Positions 15,231-22,896 of a stretch of DNA of 47,215 nucleotides are shown piece after piece. The notes beneath the pieces were generated by a model. That model was given only the letters and a program-made list of their open reading frames with translations. It searched no databases and was not told where the DNA came from. The DNA lies in assembly GCA_024226255.1 (NCBI GenBank), contig JAAELU010000305.1:1-47215 (forward strand), given 5' to 3'. This DNA is from a bacterium (GTDB taxonomy: Bacteria; Actinomycetota; Acidimicrobiia; Spongiisociales; UBA5794). Within the stretch, counting starts at the first letter, position 1. Every line of letters begins with the position of its first letter. The position numbers were made by a program, and so were the translations under genes.

Positions 15231-15394
15231 TGGTGTGTCGCTCAACTGGCGCCAGGGTAGCTCCGAGGCGTTGGCGTCATCTGGCACAGCCTGAAGACGA
15301 AGGCGCATCAGTAGATGCATCGAGGAGGAAGGCGCAGCCAGGGGCGTCAACGGCCGGAGATACACGGTGACTATTTGAGCGACGCACCACTAGC
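15226..15394. repeat. 169-bp end-to-end imperfect hairpin element (MITE-like or structured RNA)
   Basis: The 20-bp tips (15226-15245 and 15375-15394) are inverted copies with one mismatch that would be a G-U pair in RNA. The left half keeps aligning with the reverse complement of the right half: CTCCG, CGTTG, CTGGC and GCCT blocks recur in order. The centre is an apical stem GCATC-AGTA-GATGC at 15305-15318, within two bases of the element midpoint. The convergent genes on both sides take their TAG stops from the two tips. A two-base GC flanks each TAGTGG tip, a possible target duplication. It may be a non-autonomous mobile element or a two-way terminator. Confidence 0.75.
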
Positions 15395-16439
15395 CCACGA
15401 CCGCGACGAGCCGATCCAAGCGGTCGTACACAAGACATCCTTCGATGGCGAGTCCAACCTCAGCTCCTTTGGCGAGGTCGACCAGCGGGATCGTCAACGC
15501 ACTCGATCCGATTTGAAGACGGGACACCGGGGCACCGCCCTCGAAGGAGTCGGCCAGGATCGTGGCCCGGATTCGAGACTCCGGGCTCAGCCGGACCGCT
15601 TCGGGTCGAACGCCCACCCTGACACTCTCGTGATGCTCCAGCTCGGGGGCCCAGGCACGCAAGCGGAACCCCTCTCCGGTCAACCAGAATCCGTCCGAAT
15701 CGCTCTCCACCGTCGCATCCAAGAACCCGATGGGCCCGGTCAGCCACGCAATGTGTGACGTCGCCGGTGCCGTGTAGATGTCGTCTGGGCGCCCCACCTG
15801 GCGGATGCGCCCGTTGTCGAGGGCCGCGATCCGGTCCGCCATGTACATCGCCTCGGCAGGATCGTTGGTGGCATAGATCGTGGTGACCCCGTAGCCGCGC
15901 TGCAGCTCACGCAACTCCCGGCGGAGGCGCCGCCGGGTAGGCATGTCGAGGTATGCCATTGGTTCGTCGAGGAGCAGAACCCGGGGAACTCGCACCATCG
16001 CCCGCGCCAGCTGAACCAGCTGGGCGTGGCCGGCCGACAACTGTTTGGGCCATCTCTCCAGGACCGTCTCGATGCGAAGCGACCGAGCCTCGGCTTCGAC
16101 CCGATTCTTGATTTCGTTGCGGCGCATTGAGCGGATCCGCAGCGGAAACCCAACGTTGTCCCTGGCGGTATGGGTCGGAAAGAGGGTGTTGGTCTGGAAG
16201 ACGATGCCGATATCGCGTTCGGCAACGTTCACTTTGGTCATATCCTCGTCGTCGAAGATCACCGAGCCCGAGTCGATCGGGTCGAGGCCGGCGACGGCCC
16301 TGATCAGCGATGTTTTGCCGGAGCCCGACGGGCCCACGACCACCATGAGCTCGCCCTCTTCGATCCGTAGCGACACATCGTCGAGCAGCTTCGAGTCCCC
16401 GGCGGTTCGATTGACAGATGAGAGCGTGATCGTTGACAC
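15390..16439 (-). CDS. ABC transporter ATPase with aberrant signature and no switch histidine
   Basis: A 349-aa ATPase of the sugar/iron-importer type: nucleotide-binding domain at 1-235 and a TOBE-like domain at about 265-345 (VRVGVRPEAVRLSPES). Walker A GPSGSGKT (36-43), Gln82 of the Q-loop and Walker B VLLLDE (Glu159) are intact. The signature reads LSAGH instead of LSGGQ and the H-loop reads YATND, with Asn192 where the catalytic switch His normally sits. No permease or binding-protein gene is adjacent. The GTG start at 16439 has no clear ribosome site. It could energise distant permeases or be catalytically weak or regulatory. Confidence 0.85.
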   Translation of the reverse strand: MSTITLSSVNRTAGDSKLLDDVSLRIEEGELMVVVGPSGSGKTSLIRAVAGLDPIDSGSVIFDDEDMTKVNVAERDIGIVFQTNTLFPTHTARDNVGFPLRIRSMRRNEIKNRVEAEARSLRIETVLERWPKQLSAGHAQLVQLARAMVRVPRVLLLDEPMAYLDMPTRRRLRRELRELQRGYGVTTIYATNDPAEAMYMADRIAALDNGRIRQVGRPDDIYTAPATSHIAWLTGPIGFLDATVESDSDGFWLTGEGFRLRAWAPELEHHESVRVGVRPEAVRLSPESRIRATILADSFEGGAPVSRLQIGSSALTIPLVDLAKGAEVGLAIEGCLVYDRLDRLVAVVG

Positions 16440-16554
16440 AGTCTGCCCGATCTAATGGCTGCCTCCGCAGGAAGGCCTTGCCCCAAGTGTGCCACGTCAT
16501 CACGATTGGCGGACTTCTGCACCTGTCCAGGATTCGGCATGTCATCATGCCCTC

Positions 16555-17781
16555 ATGCCGGTGCTACCACCACCAGACGAGCAACTACCCGCCTTCGAGG
16601 TTCTCCTTGGCCCGAGCGCAATCGATGTTCTCAACGCCGGCCTGAACAGACCCGGTGTCGAGGTTCAGGACTTTCGAACGACATCAGTGCGCTACTTGCC
16701 GGGGAAGTCAATCACCGCTCAATACCGAGTGACCTTGCGCGACGCCGATGGCCGCGAGTCTCGCCCGGCAATGGTGGCCTCATCGGGCATTGCGATTCCA
16801 GACAGGCCCACCACTGTGCTTCGAGCAGATGGCATGGACGTGGCGGTGTGGACATTCCCGAACGATCCATTTCTTCCTGGCCTTCCGCTCGTCAACGACG
16901 CCGAGCAATCGTCCGAGCTCCTGACCCGATTGGGAGCGCCAACACACAAAGTCCGGACCCGCACCAGGGCCTATCGCGCCGGTAGGCGGGCGGTTGTCGA
17001 GGTCGCCGGTGATAGCGGATCGGTCTTCATGAAAGTGTTGCGACCGAAACGTGTCGCTGCGTTGCAGGCACGCCATGTTGAGTTGGCGCCCCATATCCCG
17101 ATACCGCAGAGTCTCGGATGGTCGTCCAAGACGGGAATCGTGGCGATGCAAGCATTGGGAGGCGAGACGTTGCGCAAGTCCTTGGAGGCGGCGGTGATCG
17201 AGCTTCCCTCTCCAGATGCGATATTGGCACTCCTCGATCAGTTCCCTCCCCCAGGTCCCGCTGCATCGAAGGTCCGGCCGCCCCACGAACGGGTTGCCGC
17301 ACACAGTCGCCTGCTTTGTGCCGTACTGCCGACCGCCACAGACTTGATCGACACCGTCGTCGCTGGTGTTTCTGCGGAGACCACGAGTGGACCGCTGGTG
17401 GCGGTGCACGGGGACTTCCATGCCTCACAGATACTCATCAACAACGGCAGGATCGTCGGCCTCGTCGACGTCGATACTTCGGGAGCCGGTGAACGAATAG
17501 ACGACTTGGCCGCCATGATCGGCCAGCTCGCCACTCTCGGAATCACCGCCGAGAACCCCGGCGCGCTCAAGGCATACAACAGCGTCCTCCTCACCGAATT
17601 TGCGCGCCACGTCGACGATGCCTCACTGCGGCGCCGAGTGGCTGCCGTCATTCTCGGGCTCGCTACCGGCCCATTTCGGGTGCAACTCGCGAATTGGCCG
17701 GATGCGACTAGACGCCGCCTCCAGTTGGCTCTGAGGTGGCTCGAATCGGCTGAATCCGGAAAGGATCCCATCAACCCGTAA
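16555..17781 (+). CDS. Aminoglycoside phosphotransferase/choline kinase-like protein
   Basis: A 408-aa protein with a kinase-like fold. The catalytic loop VHGDFHASQILI and metal motif GLVDVDTSGAGERIDDLA are at about residues 285-325, as in APH-type kinases. Upstream strands include SVFMKVLRP, whose lysine could contact ATP. An extra N-terminal region of about 140 residues precedes the kinase core. It probably phosphorylates a small metabolite; the substrate is unknown. ATG 16555 is preferred because the upstream part of the frame (from 16489) is not protein-like; no ribosome site is visible and CATCAT lies six bases before the ATG. Confidence 0.75.
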   Translation: MPVLPPPDEQLPAFEVLLGPSAIDVLNAGLNRPGVEVQDFRTTSVRYLPGKSITAQYRVTLRDADGRESRPAMVASSGIAIPDRPTTVLRADGMDVAVWTFPNDPFLPGLPLVNDAEQSSELLTRLGAPTHKVRTRTRAYRAGRRAVVEVAGDSGSVFMKVLRPKRVAALQARHVELAPHIPIPQSLGWSSKTGIVAMQALGGETLRKSLEAAVIELPSPDAILALLDQFPPPGPAASKVRPPHERVAAHSRLLCAVLPTATDLIDTVVAGVSAETTSGPLVAVHGDFHASQILINNGRIVGLVDVDTSGAGERIDDLAAMIGQLATLGITAENPGALKAYNSVLLTEFARHVDDASLRRRVAAVILGLATGPFRVQLANWPDATRRRLQLALRWLESAESGKDPINP

Positions 17782-18001
17782 CCCGATTCGGGTCATCTGC
17801 GGTTACCCCAGTGACGGCGGGTCTGACCACGCAGAGCACACTCGGCTCCTCCCCCGGCGCACGACGAAGTCGTGCGCCATCGGGTGAGGTGCCGAGGCTC
17901 TGCGAAGCGGGGGTGGAGGCAAGGTCGCGACAACACCACAACCCTCGTCAGTGGACACGCCACCGCCGCGGGTTGCGCGGCTCTGGCTCGCTTGGCGCCG
18001 C
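17782..18001. other. Intergenic DNA, no gene seen
   Basis: Frames through this stretch give repeat-like, Arg/Pro/Ser-rich peptides with no domain. It leads directly into dispersed repeat copy B, and the whole 17782-18422 gap (641 bp) contains two repeats and no convincing gene. Confidence 0.5.
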
Positions 18002-18108
18002 GACGCAACGTTCGCTTTGGGGACTACCTTCGCTTCCCCCTCGCCTCGCAAGCTCGGCCCTCCCCCCAGACGCCTGCCTCCCAAAGCGGAGCCAGACGGG
18101 GGGAGAGA
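18002..18108. repeat. Dispersed ~107-bp repeat, copy B
   Basis: This is the closest match to copy A at 478-586, sharing GACGCA-CGTTC, CTTT, GGACTACCT, CGCTTCCCCC, GCCTGCCTCCCAAAGCGGAG and CAGACGGGGGGAGAGA in the same order. Differences are scattered substitutions and short indels, mainly in the central C-rich part. Confidence 0.75.
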
Positions 18109-18321
18109 CAGAGAGGCCGACATCGGAGTGGCTAGAGCTGGTGCAACGTCTCCCAGCGGGACGGACGACACGGTCGTTCCCCGGTCCTCGGCGCCAGCCC
18201 AACACCCAAGGAACTGACGACAGCACCGACTCCCCGGACAGCGAGGACTCCCCACACAGCGAAGATTCCCCGGACGAGAGCAACTAGGTCAACCGCGGCC
18301 ATGGAACAGCGACTCGTAATC

Positions 18322-18400
18322 AGTAACCAGAGTTATCAGTTACCAGTTGCCAGTTATCAAGAACTCGTAGTTGGCAACTGGTAACTAATAACTGGTAACT
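18322..18400. repeat. Self-complementary short-word array, likely hairpin terminator
   Basis: The left part repeats variants of AGTTACCAG and AGTTATCAG. The right part (about 18370-18400) repeats their complements (CTGGTAACT, ATAACTGGTAACT). Together they form an imperfect stem of about 30 bp with a loop of about 16 bases. It lies just after the MscS gene stop on the minus strand. Confidence 0.65.
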
Positions 18401-18422
18401 CCAAGTCCTCACTCCTGTCATC

Positions 18423-19328
18423 TCACGGTTTGCTCCCACCGTCCACCTGTATCGGGCCCTGTAGATAGGTGCGCACGGTCGGATAGGCGAGATCCAAATT
18501 GGGTTCTTTGGCGAAGGCCTCGAGGACGGCTCGCCAGATCCGTTGCTCAACCGTTCGACGGGTTCTCACATCCGTCAGGAACCGGACCGTTAGCAGGATC
18601 CCGCTGTCCTTCACCGTGAGATACACAATGGGCGTCAACACACCGATCTTGATCTGGTACCCCTTGGCGGCCTCGCGGATGCGGGCACCGGCGCGAGCTT
18701 CGATGTTCGGAGCAACATCTTGGACAATCGCCAACAGAACCTCCTCGCAGCGATGCCAATCCGACTCGAAGGTGATCAGAACCGGGATCTCATGCCAAAT
18801 GAACTCGAAACCTTCGGTGTAGTTGGCTATCTGCTCTGCGAACAGGTTGCCGTTGGGTATGTGGACCAGGCGCCCGGTTGCCTGTTCAGCGTCGACCCAA
18901 TTGCCGATCTCGGCCACTGTGAATCGAAAGAGTCGGATGTCGAGGACATCACCCTTGGTGCCGCCGATCTCAATCCTGTCGCCGACTCGAAATGGTCTCC
19001 GAACGACGATGTAACCCCAGCCTGCGACATTCTTGAGCACGTCGGCCAGGGCGATAGCCAAACCGGCGGAAACGACGGCGATGTAGGTGGCGAAGTTGGA
19101 GAAGGCGTCGAACCAGATCCATGACAGCGTCAGGAGGACGACGACCGTAGTCGTATAAGTCGTCAACTTCCCGGTGCGATAGACCAGATCGGTTTCGTCG
19201 GTTCGCCTGTGGACGGCTCGCAGCACCAGGGCTCGGACAATCAGCGCAACCGCCACGACAATTATCGACGTGATGATCTTGTTCTGATTGTCCAGGTTGA
19301 TACCGAGCTGGTCGGTAATCCACTCCAC
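18423..19328 (-). CDS. MscS-family mechanosensitive channel
   Basis: A 301-aa protein. Helices occur at about residues 18-38 and 55-75, and the pore-lining helix at about 80-105 (AVVSAGLAIALADVLKNVAGWGYIVV). The beta domain follows with RPFRVGDRIEIGGTKGDVLDI and HIPNGNLFAEQIANY, both hallmark MscS segments. Such channels open under membrane tension to release solutes. GTG 19328 has GAGAGG nine bases upstream. It is divergent from the MBL gene at 19447 and followed by a self-complementary array. Confidence 0.88.
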   Translation of the reverse strand: MEWITDQLGINLDNQNKIITSIIVVAVALIVRALVLRAVHRRTDETDLVYRTGKLTTYTTTVVVLLTLSWIWFDAFSNFATYIAVVSAGLAIALADVLKNVAGWGYIVVRRPFRVGDRIEIGGTKGDVLDIRLFRFTVAEIGNWVDAEQATGRLVHIPNGNLFAEQIANYTEGFEFIWHEIPVLITFESDWHRCEEVLLAIVQDVAPNIEARAGARIREAAKGYQIKIGVLTPIVYLTVKDSGILLTVRFLTDVRTRRTVEQRIWRAVLEAFAKEPNLDLAYPTVRTYLQGPIQVDGGSKP

Positions 19329-19433
19329 GTCGCGCTACCTCTCGTGCCGACGGGTGGCGTCGGCCTGTGAAGGGGACGTTACCGCTGCATTCGCCTCGCG
19401 TGGTGTCGGCCTGCCCGGCGCGGCCCTCTGGCG

Positions 19434-19439
19434 TAGAGT
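19434..19439 (+). promoter_or_regulatory. -10 hexamer TAGAGT, leaderless promoter
   Basis: TAGAGT sits seven bases before the ATG at 19447, without a ribosome site. The hexamer and following CCTCG are identical to those before the gene at 8756. Confidence 0.6.
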
Positions 19440-19446
19440 CCTCGCG

Positions 19447-20313
19447 ATGATGCGAGTCACCATCACAGGTACCGGCACCCCGATCATGGTCCCCGGCCGC
19501 GCCGGGCCCGGGGTCGTCGTACAGATCGATGGCGGCACCGTGTTCCAGTTCGACGTCGGCCGGGGGACAACGTTGCGCCTGACCGAGGCCGGCGTGAAGC
19601 TGCCCGACATCACCGCAGTGTTCGTTACTCACCATCACAGCGACCACCTCGTGGGACTCAGCGATCTAGCAATGAGTCACTGGCTAGAGCAGCAGCCGGA
19701 GCAGTCCGATGCGCTTCGTTTGGTGGCACCCGACGGACCAGCAGCCGACATCGCCGAACGGGTGCTCGAACCTTGGCAGCCGGAGATGACGCTGCGGGCT
19801 GCTCATACAGGACGATCGGCCAACGCTCGGATCGAAGTGACCCGCTTCGAGGCAACCGAGGCAATCACTCCGGTGTTTGCCTCCGGCGAGGTGACAGTCT
19901 CGGCAATTCAGGTCCGCCACGAACCCGTGATTCCGGCGGTGGCGTACCGGATCGATACACCGGCAGGATCGGTCGCCATATCCGGGGACACCGCGGTTTG
20001 CCCGAACCTCGAGAGGATCGCAACCGGCGCCAGCGTTCTCGTACAGGAGGCGTTTCACAGGAGCGCAATCCCCGACGGCTTACTTTCCGATCCGGAGGCA
20101 ATCGCTGAATATCACTCTGAACTGAGCGACATCGGGGAAATGGCGGATCGAGCGGGAGTGGGAACTCTGATGCTCACCCACCTCATTCCGCCCCCGCAGG
20201 GACCCGAGGACAAGGTGGGTTTCGTCAACGAGATCAAGCGGGCCGGCTATCACGGGCCGGTTGTCGTCGCCGACGATCTGGACACGATCGGCATCGCGCT
20301 CCACGAGCGGTGA
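19447..20313 (+). CDS. Metallo-beta-lactamase-fold hydrolase (RNase Z/arylsulfatase-like)
   Basis: A 288-aa MBL-fold protein with early GTGTPIMVPGRAGPG, the metal motif THHHSDHLVGL, a later GDTAVCPNLERIA strand-turn and LTHLIPP near the C-terminus. It should bind two metals and hydrolyse a phosphodiester, ester or sulfate. The short early glycine motif resembles RNase Z-like and AtsA-like members; which substrate applies is unclear. Start 19447 follows a leaderless -10; the frame upstream to 19288 overlaps the MscS start and is not protein-like. Confidence 0.82.
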   Translation: MMRVTITGTGTPIMVPGRAGPGVVVQIDGGTVFQFDVGRGTTLRLTEAGVKLPDITAVFVTHHHSDHLVGLSDLAMSHWLEQQPEQSDALRLVAPDGPAADIAERVLEPWQPEMTLRAAHTGRSANARIEVTRFEATEAITPVFASGEVTVSAIQVRHEPVIPAVAYRIDTPAGSVAISGDTAVCPNLERIATGASVLVQEAFHRSAIPDGLLSDPEAIAEYHSELSDIGEMADRAGVGTLMLTHLIPPPQGPEDKVGFVNEIKRAGYHGPVVVADDLDTIGIALHER

Positions 20314-20463
20314 GGCCCAGGTGGATCCGCGATCGGTTCCTCGACCGAATACGCCTCTTCAAACCCGGCGCTCCAGGACGACGATCCCAGCGTGTGGCAC
20401 AGCCTCGAGAAGCACTTCGAAGGATGACCAGGGCGCGACGGACCTAGCCAAACCAGAGCCTTC

Positions 20464-20513
20464 CGTTCCTGCGTAGATGACGGCCGGTAGCGGCCCGCAT
20501 CTACGCAGGAACG
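20464..20513. terminator. Bidirectional hairpin between convergent genes
   Basis: A perfect 16-bp stem (20464-20479 with 20498-20513) encloses a smaller GGCC-GGTAGC-GGCC stem. It lies between the convergent MBL and DUF1876 genes, so it can terminate both. There is no long T-tract. Confidence 0.7.
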
Positions 20514-20523
20514 AGAGGATGTC

Positions 20524-20772
20524 CTACTGAGGAACGCTCAGGAACTGCTCGATCTTGGCGTTGGCGGCCTCCATCACCTGTGATGTGAGGCCACCCAGGG
20601 CTCGGGCCAGAGCGAGCTCTTCACCCACCACCGGCATCGGCCGGTCGTGGGGGTTGCGCTTCGCCCTGCCGGTGGCTTCGAAATGCTCCCCTCGCAGGTT
20701 CAGCTCGAGAAAGGCGAGCGTTTGATCGGTGTCCTCATCGAAGTGGACATGGATATCCAGCTCTTGCTGCAT
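20524..20772 (-). CDS. DUF1876 domain protein
   Basis: An 82-aa acidic protein: IHVHFDEDTDQTLAFLELNL, then NPHDRPMPVVGEELALARALGGL and a C-terminal helix. This is the order seen in actinobacterial DUF1876 proteins, which often accompany stress or dormancy genes; biochemical function is unknown. AAGGAGG lies four bases before the ATG, one of the strongest ribosome sites in the window. It is followed by a bidirectional hairpin. Confidence 0.75.
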   Translation of the reverse strand: MQQELDIHVHFDEDTDQTLAFLELNLRGEHFEATGRAKRNPHDRPMPVVGEELALARALGGLTSQVMEAANAKIEQFLSVPQ

Positions 20773-20844
20773 AGCTCCTCCTTGTCAGTTCCAATTGTGG
20801 AGCAGCAACGCAGGCACGTACAGGGCCGATTGGACCTAGGGCCG

Positions 20845-20905
20845 GTATCAAGTATCAACTAACACGACGCGAGCTACGTGATACGAGTTATGTGATGCCC
20901 GATAC
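20845..20905. repeat. Short-word array with GTATCA/TGATAC words
   Basis: The stretch is AT-richer than its surroundings and repeats GTATCAAGTATCAAC on the left and GTGATACGAGTTATGTGATGC on the right. The halves are partly complementary. It lies just after the stop of the minus-strand MBL gene at 20908. Confidence 0.45.
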
Positions 20906-20907
20906 GA

Positions 20908-21537
20908 CTAGAAGCTGTAGCTCTGGCCCCAATCCAGAGGTATTACTTCGATGCCGTGGCCGCCTAGGACCGCCTGCGCCATTCCTGTGATCCAGGCCCG
21001 GCCGCTCTCTGATAGGTAGAAGTCGTGGATGGGAACTACCTGTTTGGGGGCCAGGCGGCGAGCAAAGTCAACGGAGCGGGTAGTCGATCCCCACGGGGTC
21101 AGAAGTGGCAGCGCAAGGACCGGTGCCGTCGTCGTTGGCTGATAGCTGTCGCCGGGATGGGTGAAGACGCCGTCGACGGTGTAGCTGCGGTTGGTTGGTT
21201 GGGCACCGTTGGGAACGATCTCGTGGAGGACATCTTCAGCGGACACGCCGGCCGGATTGGTGACACTGGCCTCGATGCCGCTGACTGCCAGTAGTTCCGC
21301 TACAGCGGCATTACTGAAGACGGCGAGGTCGTCGTTGCGGTCGAGCAGCCATTGAACGAACTCCGCTTTCACGTGATCACCATGTTCGTGGGTGATGAGC
21401 ACCCGTTGCACGTCACCGATTGAACTCAGGTCGACCTCGTCCGACTCGTAGGTGAAGAACCCGGGGTCGAACAGAGTTGTCCCGGAATCGTTGGACACCG
21501 TCAGACAGGAATTGGCAAGGCGTCGTATGGTTGTCAT
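20908..21537 (-). CDS. Metallo-beta-lactamase-fold protein (UlaG-like)
   Basis: A 209-aa compact MBL protein with an early SCLTVSNDSGTTLFDPG, the motif THEHGDHV, then HPGDSYQPTTTAPVLALPLL and a late VVPIHDFYLS. This short pattern resembles UlaG-like lactonases more than classical beta-lactamases. It should be a cytoplasmic metal-dependent hydrolase of unknown substrate. The ATG at 21537 follows TAGCTT by six bases with no ribosome site, so it is probably leaderless. It diverges from the ARMT1-like gene. Confidence 0.8.
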   Translation of the reverse strand: MTTIRRLANSCLTVSNDSGTTLFDPGFFTYESDEVDLSSIGDVQRVLITHEHGDHVKAEFVQWLLDRNDDLAVFSNAAVAELLAVSGIEASVTNPAGVSAEDVLHEIVPNGAQPTNRSYTVDGVFTHPGDSYQPTTTAPVLALPLLTPWGSTTRSVDFARRLAPKQVVPIHDFYLSESGRAWITGMAQAVLGGHGIEVIPLDWGQSYSF

Positions 21538-21543
21538 GGCCCA

Positions 21544-21549
21544 AAGCTA
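21544..21549 (-). promoter_or_regulatory. -10 hexamer TAGCTT, leaderless promoter
   Basis: The minus-strand hexamer is six bases before the ATG at 21537. It forms a compact divergent promoter pair with the hexamer at 21602. Confidence 0.55.
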
Positions 21550-21601
21550 GCGAACGACGCACTCCTTTGGACTACCTGACGTGAACCAGCGCGGACTGAT
21601 C

Positions 21602-21607
21602 TAGCCT
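21602..21607 (+). promoter_or_regulatory. -10 hexamer TAGCCT, leaderless promoter
   Basis: TAGCCT is six bases before the GTG at 21614. No ribosome site lies between them. Confidence 0.6.
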
Positions 21608-21613
21608 TGGTGT

Positions 21614-22813
21614 GTGGACGACCAAAACCCCCTCCCCGAGCCCCTTCGCGGCAACGAGCTCGGCACCTTCACACACCATTCCGTTGCGGTCCGTTTGCCC
21701 GATATTGGGCGGCGAGTCATTGCCGACAATGAGCTGGATGCCGGGGCGACTTCTGCCATGGAAGCTCTCATCGAGCAAATCACTTCAGGCGTAATCCTCC
21801 CCCTCCACGGACGAGCCCCCGGGTACGAGCAATGGGACTCGTATGTCGAGCCCCATCTTCGCCGTAGCTGGCGCGACGTCCCCTGGTTCTTCGCCGAGTA
21901 CTACTTCTATCGCAGAATCCTCGAGGCTGTGGGCTACTGGGACCACCCCCTCGACCCCTACGCCTACCAGAAGCGGCTCGGCTTGGAACAGGCACTTCCC
22001 GGCCTGCGGCAATCGATGGCCGCCCTCGATGAGGCATACGCCGGCGGTACCTCAACGCAGTCGCTCTTGTTCGAGGTGCTGGGCCAGTCGTTGTGGGGCA
22101 ACCGAGTCGACTTGAGCCTGTGGCCGGCGGAAGCCGGCGGCATTGCCGAGCGCACGAGCGATACCTCCCGCCTGTTGATCGACGATCGGGCCGAGGCCGT
22201 CTGGACTCTGCACGAGCGCCTGCCTCCACCCAACGTCGACATTGTCCTCGACAACGTGGGATCCGAGCTACTCGCCGACTTGGTCGTGGCCGACCTCCTC
22301 CTGCGAAGCGACCTGGCGTCGCTAGTGCGCCTCCACGCCAAGGCGTATCCGATATTCGTCTCGGACGCCACCGAGAGCGACGTCGCGGAATCGATTGATG
22401 GCCTCGCCGCCGACGATCATCCCCACCTTCGGTCTGTTGGAGAAAGGCTTCGTGCCGAGATTGGTTCCGGCCGGCTGATCATCTCCGCCCACCCCTATTG
22501 GGTATCCCCGCTCGGTTGGCGGGACCGACCAGCCGACCTCGATCTAGAGCTGAGCGAGGCCGGACTGATCATCGTCAAAGGCGACGCCAACTACCGGAGA
22601 CTCCTCGACGATCGCCATTGGGACTTCACGACTGCATTCTCCACGGCTGTCGAATCGACACCCGCCCCCCTCCTCGCACTGCGTGCCATCAAGTCCGAGA
22701 TCGCCGCCGGTCTCGATAGCGAAGCCATCGAGACCGCAGCCGCCGACGCCGAGTGGCTCCAGAACGGCCAGTGGGCCATGGCCAGCCTCGCCGGAGCCGA
22801 TGCCGTCCGCTGA
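21614..22813 (+). CDS. ARMT1/DUF89 damage-control phosphatase-like protein
   Basis: A 399-aa protein. Family landmarks in order are WFFAEYYFYRRILEAVGYW, LWGNRVDLSLWP, VDIVLDNVGSELLADL (metal-binding Asp-Asn), FVSDATESDV, and KGDANYRRLLDDRHW near the C-terminus, followed by LRAIKSEIAAGL. DUF89 enzymes are metal-dependent phosphatases thought to clear reactive sugar phosphates. The GTG start follows a leaderless promoter. The next gene lies 83 bp downstream. Confidence 0.85.
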   Translation: MDDQNPLPEPLRGNELGTFTHHSVAVRLPDIGRRVIADNELDAGATSAMEALIEQITSGVILPLHGRAPGYEQWDSYVEPHLRRSWRDVPWFFAEYYFYRRILEAVGYWDHPLDPYAYQKRLGLEQALPGLRQSMAALDEAYAGGTSTQSLLFEVLGQSLWGNRVDLSLWPAEAGGIAERTSDTSRLLIDDRAEAVWTLHERLPPPNVDIVLDNVGSELLADLVVADLLLRSDLASLVRLHAKAYPIFVSDATESDVAESIDGLAADDHPHLRSVGERLRAEIGSGRLIISAHPYWVSPLGWRDRPADLDLELSEAGLIIVKGDANYRRLLDDRHWDFTTAFSTAVESTPAPLLALRAIKSEIAAGLDSEAIETAAADAEWLQNGQWAMASLAGADAVR

Positions 22814-22896
22814 ACCCCTTGGGACCGCAGCATCGCTGAAGTCGCCGCGCCCGGTTACCGATATAGCGTGATCCGCTTAGCCTGAAACGACTCACC

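Noticed and set aside
14511..15365. 284-codon minus-strand frame opposite eamA
   Set aside because: It runs through the complement of eamA and into the hairpin element; the peptide is not protein-like.
15226..15394. Insertion sequence with its own transposase
   Set aside because: Only 169 bp and no coding frame; at most a non-autonomous element.
17811..18287. 158-codon plus-strand frame in the gap after the APH-like gene
   Set aside because: Its sequence is the translated dispersed repeat plus short tandem words such as EDSPHSEDSP; no conserved domain.
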